Assembly: GCA_030490835.1 (NCBI GenBank)
Contig: CM059973.1
Coordinates: 52,332,008 to 52,396,007, forward strand
DNA from: Annona cherimola
Lineage: Eukaryota; Streptophyta; Magnoliopsida; Magnoliales; Annonaceae
Direction: 5' to 3'
DNA length: 64,000 nucleotides
Notes under the pieces: model-generated
Database searches by the model: none
Told to the model about the DNA's origin: nothing
Seen by the model: the letters and a program-made list of their open reading frames with translations, nothing else
Made by a program: the position numbers and the translations under genes
Shown: positions 20,886 through 34,588 of the stretch, piece by piece
Position numbering within the stretch: position 1 is the stretch's first letter
Layout: every line of letters starts with the position of its first letter

Positions 20886-21902
20886 CTTTGCTAGCCTTTC
20901 CGCAGAAAAAATTCTCCTTATGGGTAAGAATTATGCAACCTTAGATAATTGATCCACTATTACTCATATGGAGTCATTTCACCTGGAGTTTTAGGTTACT
21001 CTTCAATAAAATCCGCAGTAATGTCATCCCATTTCCACTCAGGAACTTCAAGTGACTGTAGTTTTTCATGTGTTCACTAGTGATCTGCTTTCACTTTTTG
21101 ACACATCAAACATTGGCTAAATATTTTGTAATCTCCCTTCATATTATTCTACTAATATCCTCTCTTGAGATCCTGATAAATCTTAGTACTTCCTGGGTGT
21201 ATAGAAAATGGAAAAATGTGCTTCCTTTAGTATTTGCTCTTTCAATTCAGCTAAATTGGGTATGCAAAGGTGACCTTTGTACCAATACATACCCTGTTCA
21301 TCCATAGCATATTCATTTAGGCTTTTCTGCCTCATTTTCTTCACATACCTTTGTAGATCCGTATTATTCTGCTGTGCAATCTTAATTCGTTCAAACAATG
21401 AGGATTGTATTTGCATTTGTGATAATCTTGCCTGTATTCCAGGTGGACATACAATCACCTCCAATTGTCTGATTTCTTAAAGCAATCCTTCATCCTTCAT
21501 GATTAGGTGCGCTATGCTAGCATTTCTACTCAATGCATCGGCTACCATGTTTGCCTTACTTAGATGGTACAGTACATTGAGATCATAATCCTTTAATAAC
21601 TCTAGCTATCGTCTTATCCTCATATTGAGCTCTTTTTCAGTAAAAATATACTTGAGGCTCTTATGATCAGTGTATATTTCACACTTAGCATCATACAGAT
21701 AATGTCTCCAAATTTTCAAGGTAAACACCACTACTGCAAGCTCTAAGTCATGAGTAGGGTAGTTTACCTCATTGGGCTTCAATTGCCGAGATTCATAAGC
21801 TGTCACTTTTCCTCTTTGCATAGGCACGCACTCCAATTCTTTCCTTAAGGCATTACTGTAAACTACAAACCCTTGATTTCCTTCAGGTAGAGTTAAAAGA
21901 AG
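20886..21902 (-). pseudogene. Gypsy C pol: RNase H and integrase N-terminus, decayed
   Basis: At 21902-21600 the minus strand encodes an RNase H region ([48 protein letters not shown]). The linker (21464-21183) has MYWYKGHLCIPN..LKEQILKEAH, the usual approach to the integrase zinc finger. Then come CLMCQKVKADH and LQSLEVPEWKWDDITADFI of integrase. Frames are broken by stops. L2 separates it from RT at about 50966. Confidence 0.8.
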
Positions 21903-22495
21903 TGTGCGGAGCCCAAAATCGAGCAAAACATCCTGAGCCTTACTCCGGGACCGTTATTGATTGGTAAATGTGATCAGGATTATTGCCTTGTCACACGACG
22001 AGATTTATTAAGTGTTTATCCTTTTATAATTTACTCCATAGGAGTTAATCACATCATTCATGTTCAATTTCACATCAATTTTCCTATCCAGGCCATTATC
22101 AAGTCTTGATATATTCATTATATATCATAAATCCTATATCTTTCATAGCATAGAAAAACATACATTCATCATTCATCCTTAAATTTTTTTTTCATCAATT
22201 CATCATACACACAATGTAAATCACATCAACTGCAATAAGTAGCAATCATTCAATTCGTAGCATATCTTTCCATACATATTAACATGCATAAATATTTATG
22301 AAATTATCAATTTTCCTCATTCATTCTGTGCTACTCATTGCCTCCATCCTTTCACCTGTCTTAGGGTTTGGAAAACAAATCGTGAGTACAACTCAGTAAG
22401 CAAGCTGCATAGTTTTTCAGACAATTCATTTTGCAGGCAAACTTTTTCACTTAAATAGCATCTTGGAAAGCATCATTATACCTGCTCGTGGGTAT
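21903..22495 (-). repeat. LTR L2, U5 end segment
   Basis: L2 is a minus-strand gypsy LTR with end TGTGCGGAGCCC at 21903 on the plus strand. It holds the U5 stem block (about 21967-21995) and the TGAGT/ACTCA hairpin (22383-22395). Copia B split it after GGTAT (22491-22495); it continues at 36642. Confidence 0.75.
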
Positions 22496-24033
22496 TGTTG
22501 GAATCAATGGTAAATTAAGCACAATCTGTGTTTTGATGGCTAACAACTCAATTTGAGAATATTTTGGGTACTAATATGATTTGTTGAAATTGTTTAAAGG
22601 CTAGAAAATTAAAATTCAGAACCTGACAGACCAAGTCGCAAAGCCAAGTCGACTCAGTTATCGACTTGAGTGAAGTCGATTCCCGAGTCGACCACAGGAT
22701 CGATTTGGAAAGAGCAAAACCTTCCAGCACTGAAATTTGGAATCAAGACAAGTGAAGTCGTAGTCCAAGTCGACTCCAACTGCGACTTGGGTGAAGTCGC
22801 AGACCCAAGTCGACTCCACTATCAACTTCAAGTACTCAAACCTTCCGGCGCTGAATTTGGGAACTAGGACAGGCGAAGTCGCAATCGAAGTCGACTCCAT
22901 GTGCGACTTGGGTGAAGTCGCATCCCCAGGTCGACTCCACATGCTTCTTGAAGTGAAGTTGGAACCCAAGTCGACCAGATATTCGACTTGAGTCAGAATG
23001 AAGAAATATGTAGTCTAGACATGCAAATGTGCCTAATTCAATCATTCAAGACAATATATCTCTCAAGGGATAATCTTTGGAATACATCTATGAACTCCGA
23101 AATCAAACTATTCTAAGTTCAAGACATAAAGACAAATCTCCAAGAAAAGATGATCATGTTGAGTTCCAAAGAACAACCTTTCAAGATCAAGAATATCAGT
23201 GGAAGAACAATATAAGATGGATAGCAAGAAATCCAAGTTCCAACAAGTGCACACAATAAGTGAAGTCACACCCAAAATCGACTTCGCCTGCGACTTGGGT
23301 CAAGTTCAGGACCAAGTCGACCTGAAGCGAAACTTGAAGTGTTTACTGGAGACCAAAGTCACACCCCAAGTCATCTCCAGTATGAGACTTGGGTCGCAGC
23401 GGTTGGAAAAATTCGAACGTTGGCGCAATAATGCGCGTCACCTGCCACCAAACGTTTGAATTTACTCCACCATTATAAATAAGCACTCAAGTGAACGTGC
23501 TAGAGGTTAGAAAAAGAATTTACTAAGATCCAACTACCATCCTCTCCAAGCATTAAGTGATCAACACAAGTTTCAAGTGAAGAACTAAGCTCCAACTTGC
23601 TGCATGCTCCAACGCTGATCAAATCATTTCTTCTACAAGTTCTTACACGGGCTGAAACCTGCCTACACAATCTGTAAAGTGTAGATTTCTTTATTTGATT
23701 CAGTATTTGTATCTGATACTTGGTTTGATATTGGTGTTTTAAACCAAGTAAAAACAAAGTAGCATTATGACTTGAGTGTGACTCGTCACCTACTTGTGCT
23801 GTGATTTGTACACGCCCCCTAGAGCTGGAATCTGGAAGAGAGCTGCTGCTCTAGTTGTATTTGTTAATACATTAGTGGAACCACAAAGGTTGTGAGCTTG
23901 GAAGAGTGGAGTAGGGGAGGTTGCCCAAATCACTATAAAATCTTTACCTATTGCTGTGGTTTGCATTTCTGATTTTACTACTTTATTTCTCTCCATATTA
24001 TTCATTTGTTTCATTAAGGGGATTAAATTAAAC
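22496..24033 (+). repeat. Copia B 5' LTR, 3' end deleted
   Basis: It starts TGTTGGAATC and aligns with 34976 to about 36555. A TATAAATA box lies at 23474-23481. GTCGAC cores are clustered at about 22640-22980 and 23275-23315. At 24033 it joins directly to gag, so about 86 bp of LTR end plus the PBS and the gag N-terminus are missing. Confidence 0.88.
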
Positions 24034-25283
24034 AGTTAATCAAGAGGAGAAATGAGGAGCAACACAAAGGCAAAAGAGCTATTGCCTTAAAAGCCACGCA
24101 AGTTTCAGATGACTCCACCTCATCCTCTCAAAACGACGATGATGTGGAGATCGCCTTACTTACAAGACATTTCAGAAAATTTATAACAAAATGAAGGAAT
24201 TTCAAGACCTTCAAAGAAAGAAATTCAAAAGAGAAAAAGGAGGTTACAAAGTGCTTCCGGTGTGGTGGTATGGGGCATATGCAAGCCCAATGCCCAATGC
24301 CCAACGCCCGAAGAAACCAAGTCAAAGGAACAAAGAGAAAAGAAAGAACGAGGTGAAAACAGAATATTTCAAAAGGCTAAAGGAAGAGGCATGTACGTCA
24401 ACGAAGAGACGTCCACAACATGCAGCTCCTCAAATAAAGAAAGCGAGGCCGTAAATTGTGCAAGGATTTGTTTAATGACCAAAATGGAAGAAGATTTCAA
24501 CCTATGCCTTGCAACAATGAAAAATTTGGAGGATGAAACCACTTCAACAAACTGCACGAGTAGTGAAGATGTAACCTCTAAGCCAAAATTTATTTTTATT
24601 TTTTCTTGCACAAATGATTGCCTCAAATGTTCTGAATTGGAAGAACTACAACAAGTCTATGATTCATGATATGAGAAAATAAAGAAATTGGAAAGTAAGT
24701 TCACAATGAAGAAAAGATAATATGATGCAGTAATTATTGTGAACGGAAAACTTGCCGAAAAAGTTGATCACTTGACAAACGAAAAAAACACCTTAATAAG
24801 AGAGATGAAAAAACTTAAAAAGAAAAATGAATCATTAAATGATTTACTTGCTAAGTTCTCCAATCCAGGGAAAAACATCAAAATATTTTTAAATATCACT
24901 GCCCAAAATAACAAGAGAGGACTTGGGTATTCTATATTTGAGAAGGGAGAAAGTAGCAAGTCAAATGCTCCAAGGACTTATAAAAGCCAAGCAAAACCCA
25001 TCCATGTAAAACCAAAAATGAATCATGTTGCTTGGACCAAAAGACCAACTTGGGAACCTACTACTACACGACTTCCCACTCCAAGACTCTAGGGAGCTTG
25101 TAACTTTTGCAATAAGATGGGGCAAAAGGTATATCAATGTAAAATGAGAAAATTACATGACCTTGGTGCCAAATTAGTTTGGGTACATAAGAGCATTGGA
25201 TTTATCCCTTCAAGGGTAGATCAACGTAGATTCCAATGGTTAACTAACCCAAATGGATCCATCAAATGTGTACTAAAAAGATA
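24034..25283 (+). pseudogene. Copia B gag, N-terminus deleted and frameshifted
   Basis: The remnant begins at the position of residue about 208 of copia 1 Gag. Matching blocks are the K/R-rich stretch, the first zinc knuckle (CFRCGGMGHMQAQC, intact), MYVNEE, the Cys-rich segment and the coiled coil. The second knuckle (about 25099-25140) keeps its Cys/His spacing. Stops occur near 24192, 24668, 24718 and 25090. The C-terminus ends with KR and a stop at 25283, as in copia 1. Confidence 0.85.
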
Positions 25284-25309
25284 AGCTCCACTTGACTCTA
25301 TTTTTGTAG
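25270..25309 (+). other. Copia B gag-pol junction: 40-nt GT..AG segment
   Basis: It begins GTACTAAAAAG and ends with a T-rich tract and TAG. The gag codon TGT precedes it and the pol codon GTT follows it in frame, so removal restores one frame. Length and termini match copia D. Confidence 0.5.
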
Positions 25310-28300
25310 GTTTGTCTTAGAGCAAAGGCCAATAATATGTGGTTTATGGATAGTGGCTGCTCAAGACACATGATGGGAGAAAAAGGATTGTTTCATTGGA
25401 TCAAACTATATAGTGAAGGAACGGTTGCCTTTGGGAACAATGAAAAAGGTATAATCAAAGGTAAAGAAAATATTTATAGAATTTCAAATGCATGTATTGA
25501 AGATGTATTATTTGTTGAAGGACTCAAACACAACTTAATGAGTATTAGTCAATTATGTGAGAAAGATTATACAGTTATATTTGACTCTTCTATACGCAAT
25601 GTATTTGATGATAATCACATAGTCTTTAGCGACAAAAGACATGGAAATGTATATTTAGTTTGCCTAGATGAACTTGATAGAAAATGTCTAATAGCCATAG
25701 AAAATGATCCATGGATATGCCATAAAAGGCTTGGACACATTAATATGTCAAATATTAAAATTTTGTGGAAAAGAGCCTAGCGAAAGGTTTACCAAAGCTC
25801 AAATATGACAAGGATAAGATTTGTAAGGCTTGTCAATTATCCAAGCAACCCAAGATGCCATTTTCTACTAAAAAGAAAATTTCAACGACTAGGCCACTTG
25901 AATAATTGCATATGGATCTTTATGGGCCATCAGACATTTTAACCCTTGGTGGAAAAAAATATGTATTTGTAATTGTTGATGATTTTTCAAGATTCACATG
26001 GATAATACTCTTAGCTAACAAAGATGAAGCATTTTCTATGTTTGTCACGTTTTCAAATTTGGTGCAAAATAAAAAATAAAATACAATTATTTCTATTAGA
26101 AGTGATCATGGTGGTAAATTTGAAAATAAACGGTTCAAAGAGTTTTGCAATGACAAAGGAATTCACCATACATTTTCTGCACCAAGAACCCCCCAACAAA
26201 ATAGGATTGTTAAAAGGAAAAACAGGTCAATACAAGAAATGACTAGAACTATGCTAAATAAGTGCAAATTGTCCAAAAGATTTTGGGGTGAAGCTGTAAG
26301 TACAGCTTGTCATGTATTAAACTGAGTTACCATTAGAGCAATCTTGAAAAAGACCCCATATGAACTTTGAAAAGGTAGAAAACCAAACATATCATATTTC
26401 CATTCCTTTGGATGTACTTGCTACGTGCTAAACAATGGAAAGACCAATTTAGAAAAATTAGATGCTAAAAGTGATGAAGTAATTTTCCTTGATTATTCAT
26501 CAAATAGCAAAACATATAAAGTCTTTCACAAGAAAAATCAAATAGTAGAAGAATCGATACATGTTATTTTTTATGAATTTAACCAAACTTCGAGAAAGGA
26601 GGATGAATTAAGTGATGCAGATGAGGCATCAAAGAACTCAAAGGTGGAACAACAAGACCAACAAAGAGAAGTCGAAGCAAAACAGGAAAATTCTATGGAG
26701 GAAAGGGTAAGTGAAGGTAATAATTCTTACAAACCTCCAACTAATTTAAAATTCAAAAATAACCATCCAATTGAGCAAGTTATTGACAATATCTATGGAG
26801 TAAAAATTAGAAGATCAAGACACAATATTTGTGGAGAGTTTGCTTTTGTGTCAAAAATTGAACCAACAATCATTGATCAAGCTCTTAGTGATGAAAATTG
26901 GATTACCGCAATGCAATAAGAGCTAAATTAATTTGAAAGAAATAATGTATGACATCTAGTTCCTAGACCCAAAGATTGCACAGTTATTGGTACCAAATTG
27001 GTATTTAGAAATAAATTAGATGAAAGTGGACTTGTGGTGAGAAACAAAGCCAGATTAGTAGCCAAAGGATATTCCCAAGAGGAGGGAATAGATTTTGAAG
27101 AATCATATGCTCCCGTGGCTAGATTAGAAGTCGTACGTATCTTACTAGCATTTGCTTCTCACATGGATTTTAAACTGTTTCAAATGGATGTAAAAAGTGC
27201 ATTTTTGAATGGTTACTTAAATGAAGAAGTTTATGTTAACCAACCTCCAGGATTTGAAGAAAATGATCAATCAAAATATGTTTTCAAATTAACCAAAGCA
27301 CTATACGGACTAAAACAAGCTCCACGATCTTGGTATGAAAGGTTAAGTAAATTTTTGATTGATCATGAATTTCAAAGAGGAAAGGTTGATAGAACATTGG
27401 TCATCAAGTATAAGGATAAAAATATTTTAATTGTTCAAATTTACGTAGATGATATAATATTTGGTGCTACTAATGAAACTCTGTGCCAAGAATTTTTTAA
27501 GATTATGCAGATTGAATTTGGAATAAGAATGATGAGAGAATTGAACTTCTTCCTTGGGCTGCAAATTAAGCAACAAGCCGAAGGGATTTTCATAAATCAG
27601 TCCAAGTATGTCAAGGAAATGTTAAAGAAGTTTGAAATGCAAAATAGAAAAGGCACAAACACACCAATGAGTTCAACCATCAAGATTGATAAGGATGAAA
27701 AGGGTAAATCTGTCGAACAAAAATTATATAGAAGCATGATAGGGTCCTTATTATATTTAGCTGCTTCTAGACCTGATATTTTATTTAGTATTTTTATGTG
27801 TTCAAGATTCCAATCATGTCCTAAAGAATCACATTTAATAGCTGTAAAAAGAATTTTTAGATATTTGATAAATACCACTAATCTAGGACTATGGTATCCA
27901 AATGGGTCAACATTTGATCTAATCGGCTACTCGGATGCGGATTTTACTAGTTACAAAGTAGATAGAAAAAGAACTAGTGGAACATGTCAATTTCTTGGAA
28001 ACGTGTTGGTTTCATGGTTTTCAAGAAAATAGACTAGTGTTGCTCTAACTATCGTGGAAGCCGAATATATAGCCGTTGGGAGCTGTTGTGCCCAATTACT
28101 TTGGATGAAACAACAACTTAAAGATTATGGAGTTGATTATCATGATATTCCAATTAGATGTGATAATACAAGTGCAATCTGTTTGACCAAAAATCCTGTG
28201 TTGCATTCTAGAACAAAGCATATAGATGTAAGATGCCATTTTATTTGTGAACATGTTGAAAATCATGATATTTGTTTAGAATATGTGAAAATAGGGGACC

Positions 28301-28386
28301 AAATTGCAGATATTTTTACCAAACCCTTAGCAAAAGAATTATTTTATAAAATTAGGAATGATATGAGTATGATTGAGTTTGATTAG
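25310..28386 (+). pseudogene. Copia B pol, inactivated by stops
   Basis: The order is protease ([13 protein letters not shown] near 25337), integrase finger (CHKRLGH, CKACQL), integrase core, RT ([20 protein letters not shown] near 27445-27470) and RNase H ([20 protein letters not shown]), ending DIFTKPL. The region 26998-28032 (RT and much of RNase H) is one open frame of 344 codons. Stops or shifts occur near 25780, 25903, 26078, 26324, 26369, 26919 and 28032. Integrase is the most damaged. In RNase H, STAEAEY has become TIVEAEY. Confidence 0.9.
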
Positions 28387-28705
28387 AAGCATAATATGAT
28401 AGGGGGAGCATCTTAGAAAAACCAAGTCTGGAGAGCGAAGTCGACTTCGTCGGAAGGGGTGAAGTCAACTCCGCATGGGGCAAAGTCGACTTCAGTTAGG
28501 GTAAGTCGACTCCAACGCTCGATGCTTCGTTTTCCCGCGCCATCTTCTTCCTTGCTTTTCTTCCTTTCTTCTCTTTTGTTCCCCATTTTTCCAGCATTGA
28601 TTCCTTTCCTTTCTCCCCAGCTTTGTCACTTCTGATTTCTCTCTCAATCCATTTCTTCATCTCCAGATTTCTCTCTCTCACAGTTCTCTCTATCTCTCTC
28701 AATCC

Positions 28706-28745
<40 letters not shown>

Positions 28746-28952
28746 TTCTCCCTGTTCGACATCACTCCTTGCTATCAAACGGCCAAAATTTGCACCGGCA
28801 GTCACCTTTCGACCAACAAATCTCCCATAAGCTTGCAAAATCCCACTGACCTTGCTATTGCCCCATGCATTTGTGTGCATCTCCGGCAGTCCAACTGCTT
28901 TCTCAAAAGTCCCATTTCTAAATTACCTTTAAATTCATTTCAAGTTTAACCC
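28387..28952 (+). promoter_or_regulatory. Copia B pol-ORF3 spacer with motif array and (CT)n
   Basis: Positions 28436-28515 keep three GTCGAC cores and degraded copies, matching the arrays of copia 1 and D. A pyrimidine-rich tract follows, with a (CT)n run of about 40 bp near 28704-28742. The ORF3 ATG is at 28953. Confidence 0.7.
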
Positions 28953-30578
28953 ATGGCACCCAAAGCAGTTGCAAAGCCTTCCAAATTGGCTATATTCAAG
29001 CCATCCAAAATGAATACAGGCGAGGGAATACCCCACCCGCAACGAACCCCATCCAAATAGGTTTGGGAGGAGGCCTCTGCATTTGTGGGACGCCGGGTGC
29101 GTTTTCGCGAGGCTAATTCATCCTCGTCGGCACCCCGACATGATAGCTTCGAATCTGGGTCTAGCAGCGAGACGCTATCGGCTGTAAACAGACAGGGCAC
29201 CCCAACTCAAAAGGCACAGATTCTTAAAATTCCGACTACCTATTTCAGAGCAGAGCAGCAACACAGCAGGTTTTAAAAGCACTTCTATGAGCGTAAGATA
29301 TTTATGCCCAAGATTATTGATTTTAAATTTCTGCGAGATTATGAGTTTGGTATGGAGGAGCTACTCGACTTTCAGGGATGGACTGGGCTTCTGAAAGCCG
29401 ATGACAAGGTATACACTGATTTGACCCAAGTATTCTATTACCTTTGGGATCAAGAGTATTACTTGACATTTGTGAAAGGAAAAGAGATAAACTTGGGTAT
29501 TGGAGATGGAACTCATAAGGACAATGCAATCCATATACTTGCGCATATTTCGGATGTTCTCGAAGCAGAGGAGAATATTCTCGAAGGGTTAACCATCCCA
29601 CAGATGTACAATAAGCTAACTAAGAGAAATAGTATCACCCTGAGATAAAATTTCTTCATTATATGGGGTTGTCTCCGAGATTGAGGATCCTAAGGTTGTT
29701 GATCACCCATTGTATATATCCTAAAGGAGGAGGCCGGAACCAACTAAACACACAAGAGGCTGAAATTCTATTGAAAATTGACAACCGAGTCAAAGTTAGT
29801 TTGCCTGCATTGTTGCTAGAAGCATTGGCCTCAAAGAAGGACAACCCACGAGGCGTGCTACCATATGGAACTTGGATCACAAGAATAATGCAATACCTCG
29901 GTGTTGATCTTGACGGCGAGCCGTTTGAAGTCCTAAAGCCAACCAATGCAATAAACAAAGCCCTATTGCAAAGGATGAAAATTAATGTGGAGGAATTCCG
30001 AGCTGAGAGGATTCGGGAACAAATGGGGCAACAAGCCCAAGCAGAAGCGGGACGTGCACATCCTGAGGGGGAGCAGCCCCCTCAGTCTCCAGAGTAGCAA
30101 GTAGCCCCATCTCCACCACCAGTTGTACCCGCAGAGCCTGTATCTCCCCAATCACATGGGTCATGCTCTCCCAGAGGCTCACAGATACCCGATCCGCGTC
30201 CACATTCGTCGACTTGGGACACCTTAGTTACTGCCATTCAAGAGCATTTGGAGCAGATGAAAGACTGGATTACATCTCAGCTAGTCGGGATCCATACATC
30301 GATCATGGATATGCATTCTCATCAGGACCGCATGGATCACGAACTACGGACTATCAAGTATCAACTTGCGTCGGGGAGCAGTCGTGTTCGCACAATGCCT
30401 AATCTGGATCCTTTTGTTAGCGAATCTGTGCGAGTTGCACCCACCGCCCAGCCTCTATCATCTTTTTATTCCTCTGCCCACATCAGGCCTACCCCACCTC
30501 CTTATTGATCATACTATCCAATCTTTGCTTTTCAATTCACTAAATCCGAATTTTCCTATCTCGTTTTTGATTCATTGA
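28953..30578 (+). pseudogene. Copia B ORF3 (putative plant transposon protein), inactivated
   Basis: It starts MAPKAVAKPSKLA and follows copia 1 ORF3: GRRVRF, TTYFRAEQQHSRF, FMPKIIDFKFLRDYEF, LLDFQGW, RGVLPYGTWITRI and the coiled-coil end MDHELRTIKYQLASG. In-frame stops occur near 29058 and 29274. A break occurs near 29645 and further stops near 30096 and 30506. Homology runs on to a stop at 30576-30578 that directly abuts the PPT, as in copia 1. Confidence 0.82.
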
Positions 30579-30847
30579 CAAAAAGGGAGAGAATTTTGAG
30601 TTTTAAGATAGTTTACTTTCATGGGATGGGCAGTTTGTACTCATATAGGACATTTTTCATTTCAATGCTTCATATTGTATAAAATTTTTAGTTATATATG
30701 AAAATGTTCTGTTTTTGGATGAATTGAAATGGTTGAATGACTATAACTTGTGCTTTGTATGATATATGTATGCAATGGTTGAAAATGATATATGTATGTT
30801 GATTTCATTAACTTTGAAATGCAATGCAAATGACTCATGTTTGCTCT
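30579..30847 (+). other. Copia B 3' noncoding region with upstream PPT (30579-30594)
   Basis: CAAAAAGGGAGAGAAT is a degraded copy of the duplicated PPT. AT-rich noncoding sequence follows up to GCTCT (30843-30847), the TSD of the nested insertion. Confidence 0.7.
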
Positions 30848-33800
30848 TGTGGCGCCCCGAACCGAGCGTCACAACCTTACTCCAAGATCTTATCGATTGA
30901 TAAATGTGATTCAGGATTGTTGCCCTGATCACGCGGCGGGTTCTTAATTGGATCTCGTCCAATTTTTTTTCTTTCTTTTTCTTTTCTTTCATCACATAAA
31001 CATATACTAATCATTTTTCATAATGGACTTATCCATATCATCATAAATCATCAACTTCTCATATTATTCATAACTTCATAATTTCATACAACCTATGTCC
31101 TTTTTCATTTATATCCCATTAGGGCATACATTCATATTTCAATATACAAAGGATTACATACCTTTGTAACTATGCTTCTTTTATTCATTCATCATATCAC
31201 TCACAGGCAAATCAACCTGATCTTTTTCATCACTTGGCTTTCCTTGCACCTGTCTGAGGTTGGGAAAACAAAACATGAGTCGAAACTCAATAAGCAAGCA
31301 TTTTTCTTTCATTTAAATGTATTTCTCTCCATTTGATAGAAGACACTTACCAAGTGATCAACTACCAACGGAATAGAAACCTTTTCGTAAACCATTCTTG
31401 GAAATCATTCATGTAAACCATTTATATAAATCATTTATAAATGCATTTCTCTCCATTTGATAGGATACACTTAGCAAGTGATCAACTATCAAATGCACAG
31501 AAACCATTTCATAAAAATCATTCATAAACATTGGATGTGCAAATGCTTCATTTCCATTCCTGACATAAACCTTCGTGTGCGGGTACGCTATTCCAGGAAA
31601 CATCTCACATAGCATGGTCAGATAGGCCGGTTGTCTCCGACTTGGCCTCATCGAGGGGAATCTCTCTTCCTCTTGACGCCTACATGGTTCCTACATGCAT
31701 GACTTTTGATTTCCCCGGCATTATATATCTTTTACACCAAGTGACTTGTCATTCTCATGTAGAGAATTATTTGCACCATCCCTTAAAAACATCATTTCAA
31801 ATCCATGCTTTCCTTTTCAATCTATGTATGAAAATGCAATGCATTCATTCACACATAACATTCATTTGCCTCCACCTCTGGGGAGGACACCGTCGGCACA
31901 CAGCCCATACGACTCGGCAATAGTGAAGGGGGACCCTCTGATCTGCTTTCTACCTCCACCAGAGCCTCTTCATTATACATCATACATGTGCACATGTCCA
32001 TGAACATCACATGATATCAATATGCTGACATGACTTTTCATAAAAACTCATAAACATTCATCTTTTCAAAACATTATAGGAATGACCATCCTTAAACACA
32101 TTTCATAAATACTTGAGAATAAAACATATTTTCGAAAGGGTTTGCTTGCTTACTTCCTCAGTCCGTGTCCTCTGCCTTTTCCTTTCCTTTTTCTATACAA
32201 GGAAAAATAATATTTTATCTATATCATTTCATGTCTTAGTTTACTTCGCATGCATGCTTTATAATCATCCATTACCTCATTTCTATAGATGTTAATCTTA
32301 TAAATATACTTGGTCATTACCTCCTTATATGGATTTTTATCCATAAATCCTTGAAAAATTCCATCCATATATTTAAATATTAATCTCAAATTTTCTCCAA
32401 AATCAAGCTGTTTACTGTTCATAGTACTGTAGCAGATTACTGTTCATCACACTGTTCACGTTTACTGTTCACAACAACGTAGATTACTGTTCATGGGTTC
32501 CAAAAATAAACAATACCATGACATAGCTTATGCTTAGTATATCATGGAAAATTTCATATCTTTTGAATTTATCATCATTTACTTGGCTAAATAAATCATT
32601 TTCTCCATATACTAAAAATCAACATAAATTCACTTAAGCATAATCCTTAATTCCAAAAATCATGAAATTAATATATCATTATTCCAACATCATATTTATT
32701 ATAATCATACATCTCAAATCATCATTTATCATTTTTGGAGCATTATTTACATATATCATATGCTATCTTCCCGAATGCTCTATCTTTGCTCCAAATTTTT
32801 GATGTTTTGGAATAATTTCGATTAAGCATTGTAACTATACTTATTTTCTCATAATTAGAAATTATCTAAATATGGTTTTACCCTACTTAACATCCAAAAA
32901 AAATTAGGTAGAAATCACTTACCCGAAGTAGAAAAACTCTCCTCCTACTTGCCTTTTCTCTCTCTAACTTTCCTTTTCTTCCTCTCTAAGGCTAAAACGT
33001 GGGTGGGGTGGAAAAATGAGCTCTTGCTCAAGCTTGGGAGTGCCTTAGACGTTCTCACCTTGCCCCTATTTATAGGATTTGATTTTTCATCAAATTGGAA
33101 TTTACCCCCTTGCTTGAGGTATTAAATTGTAAATGTATTTTTTTCCAATTTCAAAAGGTGCATGGAGCCTTGTGCAGCCCACCCTAGGCCTGCTCCAGCC
33201 CCCCTATTGCAGCCCTATTTTCCTAGATTTTTTATTTATTAAAACTTATTTATTAAAATTTATTTATTTTAAGCTAATTAAATCCTAGCCCTTGATCTTT
33301 GATGATGATGAATGTGGACCATTGATTTTGGTCGAAAATCCAACCACCCCCCTGCAATTTCTGCTGTTCATTTATTACTTTTTATTTTTTTAATTATTTA
33401 ATTTAATAAAAAGTCAAAAGTAGCATTAATGGAAAATTAAGCTACTTTTTGATCTCCAAATGACATTTAATCTTGACCCTTGATTCATGATTTTTGTTCA
33501 ATCTTGGACACTCATCATGTTCATCATAATATTATGGCCATTCATAAAAAATTTAATCTCAATCCGACGTCCGGATTGCAATATATGAATTTTTCTTCAT
33601 TTTCTTCACAAAAATCCATAAAAATTCGAAAATTATTATTTTAATCCAAAAAGCACTTTTGTCCTTTTGTGGGAAGCTTCCTTTTTCGTCTTTTATGATT
33701 AAGTTAATCCAAAGTGATTAACTTAATATATTCCTTAATCCCAGATACTATTCATGTTTCACTATTTACATTTACTATTCATCCGAATTTCATTTCATAA

Positions 33801-33922
33801 ATAATTCTTTGAACCTCTAATTTTACATATTTCCATACTCATGAATATATATTTTATTGATATATTACCTTGGGTTTACAACCCAAAGGTTTCATACACG
33901 TGTCTAAGATCGGAGTTTCACA
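30848..33922 (-). repeat. 3' LTR of the nested gypsy derivative (3075 bp)
   Basis: On the minus strand it starts TGTGAAACTCCGATC at 33922 after the PPT and ends GGGGCGCCACA at 30848. A TATAAATAGG box lies near 33068-33077. The TGAGT/ACTCA hairpin is at 31276-31289, the core module near 31870-31965 and the U5 hairpin near 30906-30934. Two similar blocks (about 31320-31350 and 31440-31470) show a local duplication. It is related to S1 and to 9669-9873. Confidence 0.85.
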
Positions 33923-33960
33923 ATCCTCCCCTCCTTACAATAGGTTTCATCCCGAAACCT
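33923..33960 (-). promoter_or_regulatory. PPT and hairpin of the nested derivative
   Basis: The minus strand reads AAGGAGGGGAGGAT before the LTR. The adjacent arms AGGTTTC and GAAACCT (33942-33960) pair over 7 bp with a 5-nt loop. Confidence 0.7.
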
Positions 33961-34588
33961 GTCTTACTTGAAATAATCTATCACGCTTCTGCTGTGCAAC
34001 TTTGATATTTCTCCTCTTATTATATCATCAATCATTGATCATTAATCATCAAATAAGTCGTAGCATCATATCTCATAAAGAGGTTAGTATTAACCACTTT
34101 TCATTCCATATACACATGACATGCATGTGTAAATAAATTTGATTTTATAACAAAGAATCATCTTTGCATCAAAATATCTTGTATTCATTAATCTTTCAAA
34201 AGTCAGAAGAGACTTTTGCTAAACTTCCTTAATACATACATATTGCCTAGTGAAAACACTAAGGCTAGACCAATTAGGTCATCTTTACTTTCATCTTATT
34301 TTCTTCCTCATATTCACTATCAATGGATCAATAAAGGGTCCTTATTACCATTTTCACTCCCATTATTTATGGGTTCATCATTTTCACTATTTTCTTCCTT
34401 ATTTACTCATTATAGAGGAAACTCCTCTCTTGCCTATCTTCCAAAATGCATTGGGATTGGAAAGAATCCCAAACAATTCCTTTCTTCCTTGATCCATGAC
34501 ATTCAAATTCTATATCATGACATATAAATATCATGATTTTTATTTATTCCATTCCTTTATTCTTTCTACATCTATCTCCCAATCATTG
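33961..34588. other. Noncoding internal region of the nested derivative
   Basis: This AT-rich sequence has no recognisable gag or pol in any frame. The short open frames in 34216-34527 look random in composition. I see nothing else that I can support. Confidence 0.6.
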
